A stretch of DNA of 64,000 nt from Pachypanchax playfairii (Eukaryota; Chordata; Actinopteri; Cyprinodontiformes; Aplocheilidae): NCBI GenBank assembly GCA_006937955.1, contig SSNP01000066.1, positions 2,350,295 to 2,414,294 of the forward strand, given 5' to 3'. The notes beneath the pieces are model-generated. The model saw only the letters and a list, made by a program, of their open reading frames with translations. It did no database searches and was not told the origin of the DNA. Below are positions 48,598 through 58,351 of the stretch, piece after piece. The position numbers and the translations under genes are program-made. Position 1 is the first letter of the stretch, and each line of letters starts with the position of its first letter.

Positions 48598-49130
48598 TAG
48601 CTACGTTTACATGGGCACATTTAATCGGAATAAACGCCCAATCGGAAAAAAAAGACGTCATGTAAACATGTCAACCCAAATGTTTTGATCCGATGCAGCC
48701 TGATCAGAATGAAATTTACTTCCGATCGAGAGGGGTGGTTTTGTCCGATCTTCATTCGGATAGACGTGCATGTATACACCCGTTCGGAAAGGGTGAAAAA
48801 AGACCACTGTGCATGCGTACAACTTCAGCGTGACGTCTTTCCGCTTTCGCAGACCCAAGTAGAAAACATAGCGGGAAGTAAACAGAAGTGGTCTGCTGGC
48901 GCAGTCATCCTGTCATCCTGCTCTCCTCTCCTGTGGTGGAGGAGCAGTAGGAAAGACAACTCGCTGTGCGCATGCTCAACTCATTTAACCTGATCGAGTG
49001 CTTGGTGCATGTGTACTCATGGCATGATCAGATCATTTCAGTTAGTGTCCATGTAAACAGGGATTTATGAATTCAGATCAACCAAGATTTTAATCAGATT
49101 GGGGAAATTTGGCGCATGTAAAGGTAGCTA
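48598..49130. mobile_element. TA-flanked MITE, 'GCTACGTTTACATG' family, copy 2
   Basis: TA at 48598-48599 and 49129-49130; ends GCTACGTTTACATG and CATGTAAAGGTAGC. It is the inverted counterpart of 7161-7869, with one internal deletion of about 170 bases but otherwise high similarity, so both copies are fairly young. Confidence 0.85.
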
Positions 49131-49925
49131 CTGTCATTTTTGACTCACAATAAAAAATTGCAATGTTACTAATCCAACTTTTTTCACTTTTATGCTAGTA
49201 GACAACTTAAACAAAAGATTTGCTAAAAAAAAATTGTTTCAAAGTGCGTCCTATCATGTGACATCACCTGCTTCCTGCTCCTTCCCGCTGAAGACATGGC
49301 AACATCAAATTGTCCTGGAAAGAGGTAATTTTTGTACATTTCTGCTGATTTTCCCCAAAACATTTTTATAATAATTTACTAATTTAAGTCCCTAGAGTAA
49401 CCCTCCACCCAAAAATTGTACCTAGGATAAATATATTTTTCTTCATGGGCTTATTTCTGTGAGTGGCAACTATAGTTGCCAGTGGGCACAAAGCATGTCG
49501 CTAGCTAAAGGAAAACACTGTCTGCAGGATTGCTCCCAATTTACTTATTTAAAATTGTAGAATGATGTACAATGGCTCATTTTAATCCTCTTAGAACATT
49601 TTTCCAAGCTGAATAAATTCACAGGTATGCAATGTCTGTGCGCATAGTATTTTTGTAAGTCACCATGCATCATTTTCTTGCTAAAACATTGGCTTGTGTC
49701 TCAAAGTCTAATCTTAGCTAGCTAATAAAAAAGCTAGTAAAGATGTTGATGTGCAGTGGTGGCTGCACTTTACCTTGCACACAAGTGCAAACATAACCAC
49801 ACACAACTATGCCCCCCCAACACACACACATACAAAACCTTTTCCCTCTGGTAATTGCATCTAAGGATTTTTTAAAAAAAAAGGCATAGGTAAAAATAAA
49901 AATTGATCATGTACTGTATGTTTGA
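49131..49925. other. Unassigned; exact 18-bp palindrome
   Basis: TGGCAACTATAGTTGCCA at 49464-49481 is a perfect palindrome related to those at 48504 and 48552, and the following bases (GTGGGCACAAAGCATG) resemble those after the first. This suggests a repeat unit that the MITE at 48598 interrupted. No coding content is seen before 49926. Confidence 0.5.
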
Positions 49926-49928
49926 CAG

Positions 49929-50061
49929 GTTTGACTGCTTCAACCACTGGCCCTGCCACACTGCTAGCAAATACAAGCGATGCAAGAACACACCATTTGT
50001 GTGGGAGAAATGTGATGTGCCACTACATGTGGAGTGCTTCAAAAAGTACCACACTGAGTAG
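49929..50061 (+). pseudogene. piggyBac transposase, C-terminal exon
   Basis: The frame from 49929 reads FDCFNHWPCHTASKYKRC, then KNTPFVWEKCDVPLHVEC, then FKKYHTE and TAG (50059-50061). This is the cysteine-rich C-terminal domain of piggyBac-type transposases and PGBD-like proteins, where the usual pattern is 'HWP...RC..C...TPF.C.KCDVPLHxxCFxxYH'. The first Cys of one CXXC pair seems lost. In-frame stops lie just upstream (TAA at 49897), and TTTGACAG at 49921-49928 is a good splice acceptor, so this is the last exon of a spliced gene. No preceding exon was found. Because it has no start codon it does not show up as an ATG-initiated frame. Confidence 0.75.
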
Positions 50062-50339
50062 TACATGCATAACAAAGGATGAATTGTGTATCCCAATTTA
50101 CATGTCACTTCGAAAATTGATTTATTGAAAGAAGTGCGCTCACGGCCGCTACGGTAGGTGGTGCCATGCAACCCTTTGTGGGGGTGTTCTTCTGGTTTGC
50201 ACAGAAACAGTTGCGTTAGTGAAAAAATGTAAAATGTACTGATCTTCCACTTACGCTTGAGTTAGCTGCCATCTTTGTCTTCTTCTTCGTTTACTGTTTA
50301 TCACGGCGCTGCCGCTGTTGCCCCTCCCGTGCCCGAGAG
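50062..50339. other. No feature recognised
   Basis: Moderately GC-rich sequence between the piggyBac exon and an LTR-like repeat. Confidence 0.45.
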
Positions 50340-50445
50340 GGGTGAGAATATATAAACCCTGAGAGACAGAAAACTGAGAAACAGAAAACCAGAGAGACAA
50401 ATGAGTTCCTTGCTCGTAACTCTGCTGCAGGGTTTATTCTGCACA
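50340..50445 (+). repeat. Direct repeat unit 1, promoter-like
   Basis: A TATA box-like ATATATAAACC (50348-50358) precedes CTGAGAGACAGAAAACTGAG and ATGAGTTCCTTGCTCGTAAC, CTGCTGCAGGGTTTATTCTG. The latter part recurs at 50961-51028, about 600 bases on. The structure resembles the R region of an LTR pair, but no reverse-transcribing gene or ends were found. Confidence 0.55.
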
Positions 50446-50960
50446 ATAAAATGGCAAACTGTACTAAAATTTCCATTTTCAATATTTTCTTATTAATGTC
50501 CATAAATGATCTGATGTAGTTTAACTTTACACATTTTCTTAAACCAAAACAAACACATTTCGTTTATTACTGTGTAGTACTGCAAATGCAAAAGGGCGGC
50601 ACCTGTAGCTGTGATCAGCCTCTACTAATTACACTTGAGCATGAACATAAAACAGAAATAGACTTGTTTACAGGGATATACGCGTGCACCTAGTGCTTAA
50701 TATCCTCAGACTAGTAAACACATTGGCAAAGGGCACATAATTGCCTGAAAACCAACATACACAACACACAAAAGTAAACCCACGCTTTCTCTCCGCGGTG
50801 CCTTTCTGTCTCCGCTAGCTTAACTTTTAGCTTTGCAGTTAAAACACATTTTACAAACTGAAATGACTATTCTCAACATTCACATTTACACAGAAGCTTC
50901 AATAGGGTCTTAGCTTGTCACCAGTACAGCTTATGTGTCATAAAATAACATTTAACCAAC
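50446..50960. other. Sequence between the two direct repeat units
   Basis: No coding content recognised. If the flanking repeats are LTRs, this is too short and too empty to be a functional interior. Confidence 0.4.
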
Positions 50961-51028
50961 CTGAGAGACAGGAAACCAGAGACAAATGAGTTCCTTGCTC
51001 ATAACTCTGCTGCAGGGTTTATTCTGCG
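50961..51028 (+). repeat. Direct repeat unit 2
   Basis: CCTGAGAGACAGGAAACCAG and ATGAGTTCCTTGCTCATAAC, CTGCTGCAGGGTTTATTCTG match unit 1 with few differences. It is followed by GTCTCCCAGTAGACCGACTC, where unit 1 has unrelated sequence. Confidence 0.65.
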
Positions 51029-51176
51029 GTCTCCCAGTAGACCGACTCCCATAAGCGGTACGCCCCCTTGTGACACTCCAAGGTATAACTTCTGCATTTA
51101 GTTCAATAAGAACTTATATTCCCTTTTTTTAGACACAGTATTTTTAAAAAATAGAGGAGTGTCTGTTTTTAATCAT

Positions 51177-51628
51177 TTAAAGCTATAGTGCGTAACTTTT
51201 ACATGTCCGTGAATGTCCGTTTCAGCCAAGCCACTATTAGAGGAGATGACACACTGCAGATTAAGCCGATCGGCTCCTCAAACATCTCACGGTATTTTTC
51301 AATATATATATCATTTTTACTTTGCGTGTCGACTGGCGACATTCCCGCGCTGGCGCGCAGGAAATTACGTCTCTTACATCACAACAAGAAGGGAGGGGGA
51401 GGACAAGCGGAGAGTCTCGTAGCAGGAGATCATTCACTAACCTGTCAGTTACAAATTAGCAGGCACCTTGTCTCCCGTTTGTAATAAGCTATTTGCGTTT
51501 CTGTGGAAAATAAATAAAAAATACAATAATTACCTCTTCCTCTTACGTTATATGGAAGCGCCAGCTTTATTGTTGTAATAACGCAAAATTCCGCTAGGGG
51601 CGACAGAAGTTACGCACTATAGCTTTAA
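51177..51628. mobile_element. TTAA-flanked MITE, 'AGCTATAGTGCGTAAC' family
   Basis: TTAA at 51177-51180 and 51625-51628 bound perfect inverted repeats AGCTATAGTGCGTAACTT and AAGTTACGCACTATAGCT. It is 452 bp, non-coding and CpG-bearing. The near-perfect ends suggest a fairly recent insertion. Confidence 0.9.
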
Positions 51629-51739
51629 CATATAAATTGCATTTATGGATTTTTACCAGTTTTTAGCTCTTTTTCTGTATTTATTTATTTCAAACTTTTT
51701 AGACCCATGAATTTATACTCCTTACACTGCCGACGTAAT

Positions 51740-51970
51740 TTCCTGAAGGGGCGGGCCAGATAGCTCGACTACGCAGCCGCAGTGTTTACATGCAGATAAA
51801 TTCGATTTTGAATCGCATTATCTGGGTAGCTTAGTCGGACTATTCAAAGTCCAGTTCGGTTTGAGTTCAGTCGGACTAAGCCGTTTACATGCATTTCAGA
51901 AGTCAGATTTCAGTTGGACTAAGGCAATAATTCGAATTTCTCTGGCTGCATGTAAACGTACTGACTGATT
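51740..51970. mobile_element. Repeat with 'GTTTACATGCA' blocks
   Basis: GTGTTTACATGCAGATAAAT, CCGTTTACATGCATTTCAGA and GCTGCATGTAAACGTACTGA are related to the ends of the 'GCTACGTTTACATG' MITEs. The 3' end is plausible, but the 5' end and target duplication are unclear. Confidence 0.5.
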
Positions 51971-54388
51971 AAAGCAGGATCATTGCACTATTGTTTATCC
52001 TTGCTGAGATTATTAGTTTCTTTCAGACTACTAATTATATTCTTATTCCCCCAACTACCCCCTATATTTGTATACATAGGTGCAACTCTTGAGAGATGGC
52101 CTGGGACCCAACCCTCCAGGATTTGTACCACAATCAATGCCAAGATCACAGAGCTCCGAGCCAAAAGTAAACACGTTTCTGTTACAGCATCCTAATAAAT
52201 TGAGCTTTAATGGCTTATCTGGCACCTTTTATGTTGTTGTTATAATGTATGCAAGGTTTTATCTATTCGAGAGAAATTGTTAAGAGGGCAGGTTTTGTCC
52301 TTCCGGAGTTTTACTCATGTTAACACTTGAAAGTTCCACAGATGTAGCAGAAAAAAAAATATGCAGCTTAGTGTGCTCTTTCATGAAAGAGCTGAGATGA
52401 GGTTAAATAATTTGTTAAAATATCAATATTTAGAGTTCTGAATGTTAGGTATTGTGGGCAGTTTTATGCACTCTGTAGCCAGCATATTAATGTCCAAGGA
52501 CATATATATTGCTACTGATCAAGCTAAAAAACTGCCTTGTTCTTCACATGTTAGTAACTGAAAGAAATTGAGCTTGCTGATGTATGTGTTATCCATGGTT
52601 TTGTGTTTGTGATATTTTATATACTTGCATACAATTTTATAAAAATATCTGAGCAAAAAAATATCAGCATTCCACTGTAATATCAGTTCACTACAATAAA
52701 AATTAATTGAAGTTAAAGCTTTTCCAGTATTCATGTTTTTTTTCCTCAGTATTACAATACATATATTGAAAGACATCATTTATTGACTGTAGTCTTGTCA
52801 ATTTCAAACCTGTTAATGTCAAAGAAAGTTGTTGTTATGTTAGCTTACCAGTCAGTCTGTGCATTGCTAGTTTGTAACTCACTTTGACATCATTTGTCCC
52901 TTCTTGACTTAATTGGATCAGTTTCATACGTGATTCTAGTAACGTGATAGTAATGTGAATTTGTAAAACACCAATAATTAAATGAATGTGTTTTTTTATC
53001 AGCTGAGATTACAGAAAAAAAACAGTTTACCATGATAATCTATTGCCTTAACATGCAAAGAAAACATATATACAGTAATTGGACATATTCCTACACTGTA
53101 CTTAGAAAAAAAACATATAAAAAGAGTTAACTGTCCTGCAAAATACATTCACTTTAAATACAAAAAATGTACATATAACAGCTTTTGTTTATATATGTAA
53201 AGTATATGTTTTTATAACAGATATGCACTAAAAGACTGCAGAAATTACATGGAACATATAAGGAAAGCATACTTTGATGTGTACTTTCCTTATATACTTC
53301 ATATATAGTTTTCATATGGTTCTTATGTAATCCTCTTTATTATCATGTATGAAGTAATGCAAAAGTGGCCACTTTCAAGAGTAAATCATATAAGTCTTAT
53401 ATGTATGATTCACAATATAGCAAACTAAAGCTGATGCAAATCTTTTATAAGTTTCTTCTATGTTTTTCCATATGGGATTGGTCAATTCATGATACTTTTC
53501 CATCTTCTACTTTTTATGCTAATAAAACAATGTCAGTGTTTGTACATGAGACAACAATATTGAAGAATTTATGGATGTTACACGGTGATCGGTATCAGTA
53601 ATATTGGTATTGGTAGATACTGCTTTTGGTGATGGTTAATCGGTGATCTGCCCCCAAAATCCCGATTGGTGGATCTCTAACCATTAGATGGCATAAAATA
53701 TACTTTACAAAAAACATCCACGATTTATTAGAGCAAGAAACCAGCAGCAAACATTTTCCAGCAGTAAAGTGACTAACAGGTGATCTACCTAATGTTAAAG
53801 CTGCTATACTTAATTTGCATAACAAATTAGCTTAACATATTTTTTTTCATGCCCATTAAAAACGTTTTAACACAGCATGGAGAAAAGTATGTTGTGAAGA
53901 TTTTTTAAAAAAGGAAAAAAAATAATTACTTGGTTTTCCCGTGTTTGTCTAAAAACATCAACCAATCAAATGGTTCGGCCCGGAAGGAATGATTGGACAG
54001 TCTCTCCAGCCATACGGACTTCCGCATTTATTTGGCTTCTGTGCTCCTAAAAAACTGAGACATATTACCGCAACACACCACTGCTGGGAGTGTTCGCCGC
54101 TCTACCATGTCACAGCAGGAGAGGTTCCGCATCAGGTTCAGGACAAAGTAACAATTAATGTCAGTTGTTCATTGTTATATTGTTTTCACTTAACGGTGAT
54201 TCCGCCATGTTACGGTACTTGAATGAACTGCGGACCAGTGTCTTGCACTCGGTCTTCTTCTGGGGCTACGCGTGTTTCCAAACCTGGGGGGGGCGTGGCT
54301 TAGGAATTCTACCGGACTGGAGGGGCTGAGAGTTCTGTGACTTTGTTGACAGTCTAAGCGAGGCAATTTGAAATCAGGGATATCAGCT
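51971..54388. other. No gene recognised
   Basis: AT-rich sequence. An imperfect hairpin (ATATAAGGAAAGCATAC / GTACTTTCCTTATAT) lies at 53256-53295. From about 53940 to 54330 it is more CpG-rich and promoter-like in composition, but no transcript structure is evident. Confidence 0.5.
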
Positions 54389-54971
54389 TTAAAGCAGTAC
54401 TAAATAGCTTTTCCACAGTCGTGTCTCAGATGGCCATTGCTGAAACCAGTGTTCTGTTGAAATATGCTAACTGTTGACATGTGCTATCGATTCCATCTGC
54501 ACATGTGCCGTTCCACAGTCTTGACTTCTGTTTCTATATTTTTCCATATATACATTTTACCTAGCAAATAAATTCTCCCAGGACAGGAACACTAAATATA
54601 ATGTTATTTTACTTTCTTTGTATTGTCAGAGCGACAGGCAAATGTTTAGACACACCCAGAGGAGAAGAACCCAACAATGGCCGATAAGGACCCAGAGGGC
54701 CTTTATATAGAAAATATCTGGGAAGAATCATAAAAATATACTTAAATAATTCACAGGACACACTCGCAATAAACAAGAATACTGTATAAACTTCGAGCAA
54801 CATAAATTACCAGAACACCATTTCTGGCTGTGACCCGAATTACTGAAGTTATTTAGTGTAATAGGCGTTCAATGTCTAATATGAAGCTGAACATGTTTTT
54901 TGGTGAGTATCCACTTAGAAAAGTTTCGAAACAGTAGCTTAAAGTTTTAAAAGTTATTTGTACTGCTTTAA
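54389..54971. mobile_element. TTAA-flanked MITE, 'AGCAGTACTAAATA' family
   Basis: TTAA at 54389-54392 and 54968-54971; ends AGCAGTACTAAATAGCTTTT and AAAAGTTATTTGTACTGCT are inverted repeats with a few mismatches. It is 583 bp and non-coding. Confidence 0.78.
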
Positions 54972-56066
54972 TATCTGTGGCGATATTGTGCTGAAAAAAA
55001 AAGTTGAAGCTTAAACTGGGTCATGGAATGTCTAACAAAAAAGTCTCAGTTCAGCCTGCACTGGAGAATGTGATAATGTGATTGTTGTATCTGCATAGCA
55101 AAAACATGACAACAAAATAGGGCTGCGGAAATCTTCATTGACCCGTAGTGAATCCAGGGAGGGATTTTTCAAAAATTTCCGTAGCGTTTAGGGATCCTAG
55201 TGTTAACCAGTACGGAATTTCTACAATTTTTTTATTTGTCTATTGCACATTAGCTAGTATTAACATGATGAACTTGGCCAACTCAGAAAGATCAGCCTTG
55301 ACAATGGTGACACATCTGCTTACCTGTAGACGGTGTTACCTCCCTTCAGGAGGGAGGGTTCCCCACTTGTCATCTGACCGTGAAGGAACAGACCCTCTGG
55401 TTTCTTTGCTAAACAAATTCCAGTCATTTAGCTGACTCTGACAAACTAACCAACCAATGAGAACAAAACAACTGAAAACCCCTCCCACCCAGATGTTTAT
55501 GCCAAAATCAGAACAAAATCTGACCTTGCAAAAACAAAGAACTGTCACTGCAACCCCGTTCAAAATAAATGTATCATAAATCAGAAGGAAACATAGTTAA
55601 CTGTTATCAAATATTTTCTTTGCAGCTTAAAGGTTTTGCTTTTGGATTTACTTTTAGATTTGGTTTGATACAGTTTGTTTTCTCTCACACACTTATTTTT
55701 GTCTGATGATTAAGAAGTTTTGTTTGATCTTTAGAGCACAAAGATATTCCCATAGTATTTACCTTTCCCAGTATAAAGTTGAAGAAATCCTGCCTTCTCA
55801 TCCATATCTTCTCCCAAATGTAACTTCAAAGCAAGTTGCCTAATTGTGTCTCATTAGTTGACAGTCAATACTTTTTTTGTTGTTGTGAATTCTCAGTCTG
55901 TAGTTGTACACAGTATTTCATTCATCTTCAACAATAAATGAGCCACTAATGCTCAACCTTTTGTTTTGTATCACTATCACAACATTGGACTTATCATTGT
56001 CGTTCTTATTTATTTTATTTTTATCAGATTAGCTCATATGAAGAATATTTTATTTATTATTGTGCC
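54972..56066. other. No feature recognised
   Basis: AT-rich sequence. Confidence 0.5.
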
Positions 56067-56620
56067 TGTTCTGTCCTGATATGTTTGGCAGATAGATTGG
56101 AGGGTCTGACTGCTTCATTTATGTGAGGACAGATTTACTTTAGAACAGTAGAATTTTAATGTATTCCTTCTGTTGTCTAATGGACTTTATTTGAGTTTAT
56201 GATATGACAGACCAAATCTGGCTTCAGTGATGGAGTCGACAGGTAGAGAGACATTGATTTTCAGATGACAACAAAAAGTTACAAGAGTTGGCGGAGTGGG
56301 AGGGGGGAAATAACAAAAACTAGCATAAAACAAAACAGTCCAACTGTGTTTATTGCTGATAACCACAATTGTAAGGATTTTATATTTACCTCTTAGAATT
56401 TTTGACATGGGTATATTTAATTGAGGTTTCACTGGCCCCTCCCCCCAAAACTGCCATTGTCCAATCACACAACCATTACTATGTGAGCAGGTCCGACAAA
56501 CATTAACTCCAAGCAAGATGGTGAAGCAGTGTGCCCACAGCACTTGACATCTAAAGCAGCAATCCAGAGTTTCCTCTCAGAGGGCACCACTTAGGTGAAA
56601 AAAATGTGTTGCACCTTTAA
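56067..56620. mobile_element. TTAA-type repeat abutting MITE copy D
   Basis: Shares TCTGTCCTGATATGTTTGGC, GCCCCTCCCCCCAAAACTGC and TTAACTCCAAGCAAGATGG with 36258-36480. Its right end GTGTTGCACCT runs directly into TTAA (56617-56620), which is also the first TTAA of the next MITE. Confidence 0.6.
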
Positions 56621-58014
56621 AGAGGCCATTTCATACAAATTTCAGGATTTTGTGGTTATTTCTTAAGTATTAACCAGTAATTTGAAAGATTTTATATCTA
56701 TAAAACATTACAAAACACTGATTAACAGACCTTTCAATCTGTCTGCGTCAAAATGCGGCTGGTTCTATCAGGCTTCAGGCAGCAGCTCGTTCATATTCAT
56801 TATTCGAATTTGCTAGACTCAGATAACAAACTAGCCTATGAGAGCAAGGTATACTGTTTACTGCACATGGCAACATCAGACGTTCTCTCTTCCTGTTTGC
56901 TACGTCTTTATGCTACAGCTTTTAGCCAGCAGCATGCTAGCAGCAGGTGTGGTTTCAACCAGTGTTAATTTCGCTGACTAAAATATTTCGTCATAATTTT
57001 AGTCACGAATATATTTTTGCGGACAAAGACGAAATGAAAACTAAAATAGACGGCCCTATTTGAGACGATTATTACGACTAAAATTATGTTGATTTTTGTT
57101 GACAAATAAAAGACGAGATGAAAATAGACAGCGACAAAATCCAATCAGAGGAAAAGAAAGCTGCAGAGAGGAATCAGTCAAAAAGCTAACAGCTGGGGCT
57201 ACTGTGAAAAGAACCAATCAGAGCTCGGCTTATTGAGCGGTGAGCAGAGGCTTCTGTAGTTGTTTGAGATGCTCCCGGGAAAACGCCAGATGAAGTGTGG
57301 TAAGAAAATGCCCATCCTATATTGCAGTTGTTAACCTTATAATGCCCCTTGTATCATATTTGCTACATAGTTTTGATCATTTCTAACATGGTTGCTCCCA
57401 GTAAATGATCCACTTGCCTTTTTTTTCAGGTTAAATCATCATTATTGTATGGATGAATGCATTATTATTAACTCATTTTTTGTAATGTAATAAATGTGAT
57501 ACAAAAAAGCTATTATAAATAACATGATACAGCAAAAAACGTTTGTGAATTTTGTTCTAAGGCTTCCTAAACATCTCAGTTCCAAATAATCCGAATTTTC
57601 TGGCTATTTTTTAATAAGTTGGGTCTTACAGGGTTAAATTAATACTTTAGAAAATATACTTATTTTAGTCGACTAAATCTACAATTGATTTTAGTCGACT
57701 AAAACTGCCACATATTTTCATCGACTAAAATTAGACTACAATTGAAACTAGTTTAGTGACTAAAATTGAAAAGAATTTTAGTCAAAAGACTATGACTAAA
57801 ACTAAATTAAAATTTCTTGCCAAAATTAACACTGGTTTCAACTGCAGGAGCTGCCGAATACTTACAAACAAAGGAGTGGTGACGAAACAAGTACCGGCCA
57901 TTTAAACTCCGGTGTTATCACCACCTGCGTAGTTTGAGAGATAAAAACTGAAAGAGAAGTTGTTGACCTGTTTTCACACCCACTATGAAGGTAAAAACAC
58001 CTGTGGAGCTAAAA
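56617..58014 (+). mobile_element. TTAA MITE, 'AGAGGCCATTTCAT' family, copy D, split by a hAT
   Basis: Begins TTAA-AGAGGCCATTTCATAC and follows the family to GGTGTGGTTTCAAC at 56959. It resumes at 57835 (GTTTCAACTGCAGGAG) and continues to CACCTGTGGAGCTAAAATAT at about 58014, where the right end is lost into AT-rich sequence. Confidence 0.85.
56960..57834. mobile_element. Non-autonomous hAT element with 8-bp target duplication
   Basis: Ends CAGTGTTAATTT and AAATTAACACTG, flanked by GTTTCAAC at 56952-56959 and 57835-57842, an exact 8-bp duplication diagnostic of hAT insertion. It is 875 bp and rich in repeated TTTAGTCGACTAAA-type motifs and their complements, which may be transposase-binding repeats. 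No transposase is encoded. Half of another copy lies at 2139-2354. Confidence 0.93.
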
Positions 58015-58300
58015 TATTATATTATAATATAATATTAAATAAACAAAGAGACACAGCCGGGCAAAAATACATCTGGAGCTAACAACAAAACTCACCAGAA
58101 GAAATCATAAACTAAACAAATACAGAAAACCCTGATAAGTGAAACACGCAACAAAACACTGGGAACAGTAAACAAGAAAGGCCTACAAAATAAAACAGAA
58201 CTCTTCCAAAATAATGATCACAAGAAAACATGGCAAAACCCCTAGATAAACAAAAACAAATAACAAATCAGTATGAGCATCTCAGTAGAAAATACAGTTC
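58015..58300 (-). mobile_element. Possible LTR fragment
   Basis: Purine-rich strand with AACACTGGGAACAGTAAACA and AAAATAAAACAGAACTC, in the style of the minus-strand solo LTRs at 8913 and 34168. Ends were not recognised. Confidence 0.3.
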
Positions 58301-58351
58301 CATCCTAATGTTAAACCTCAAGTTCCCTTTAGGGTTTGTAGGTACTCCATC

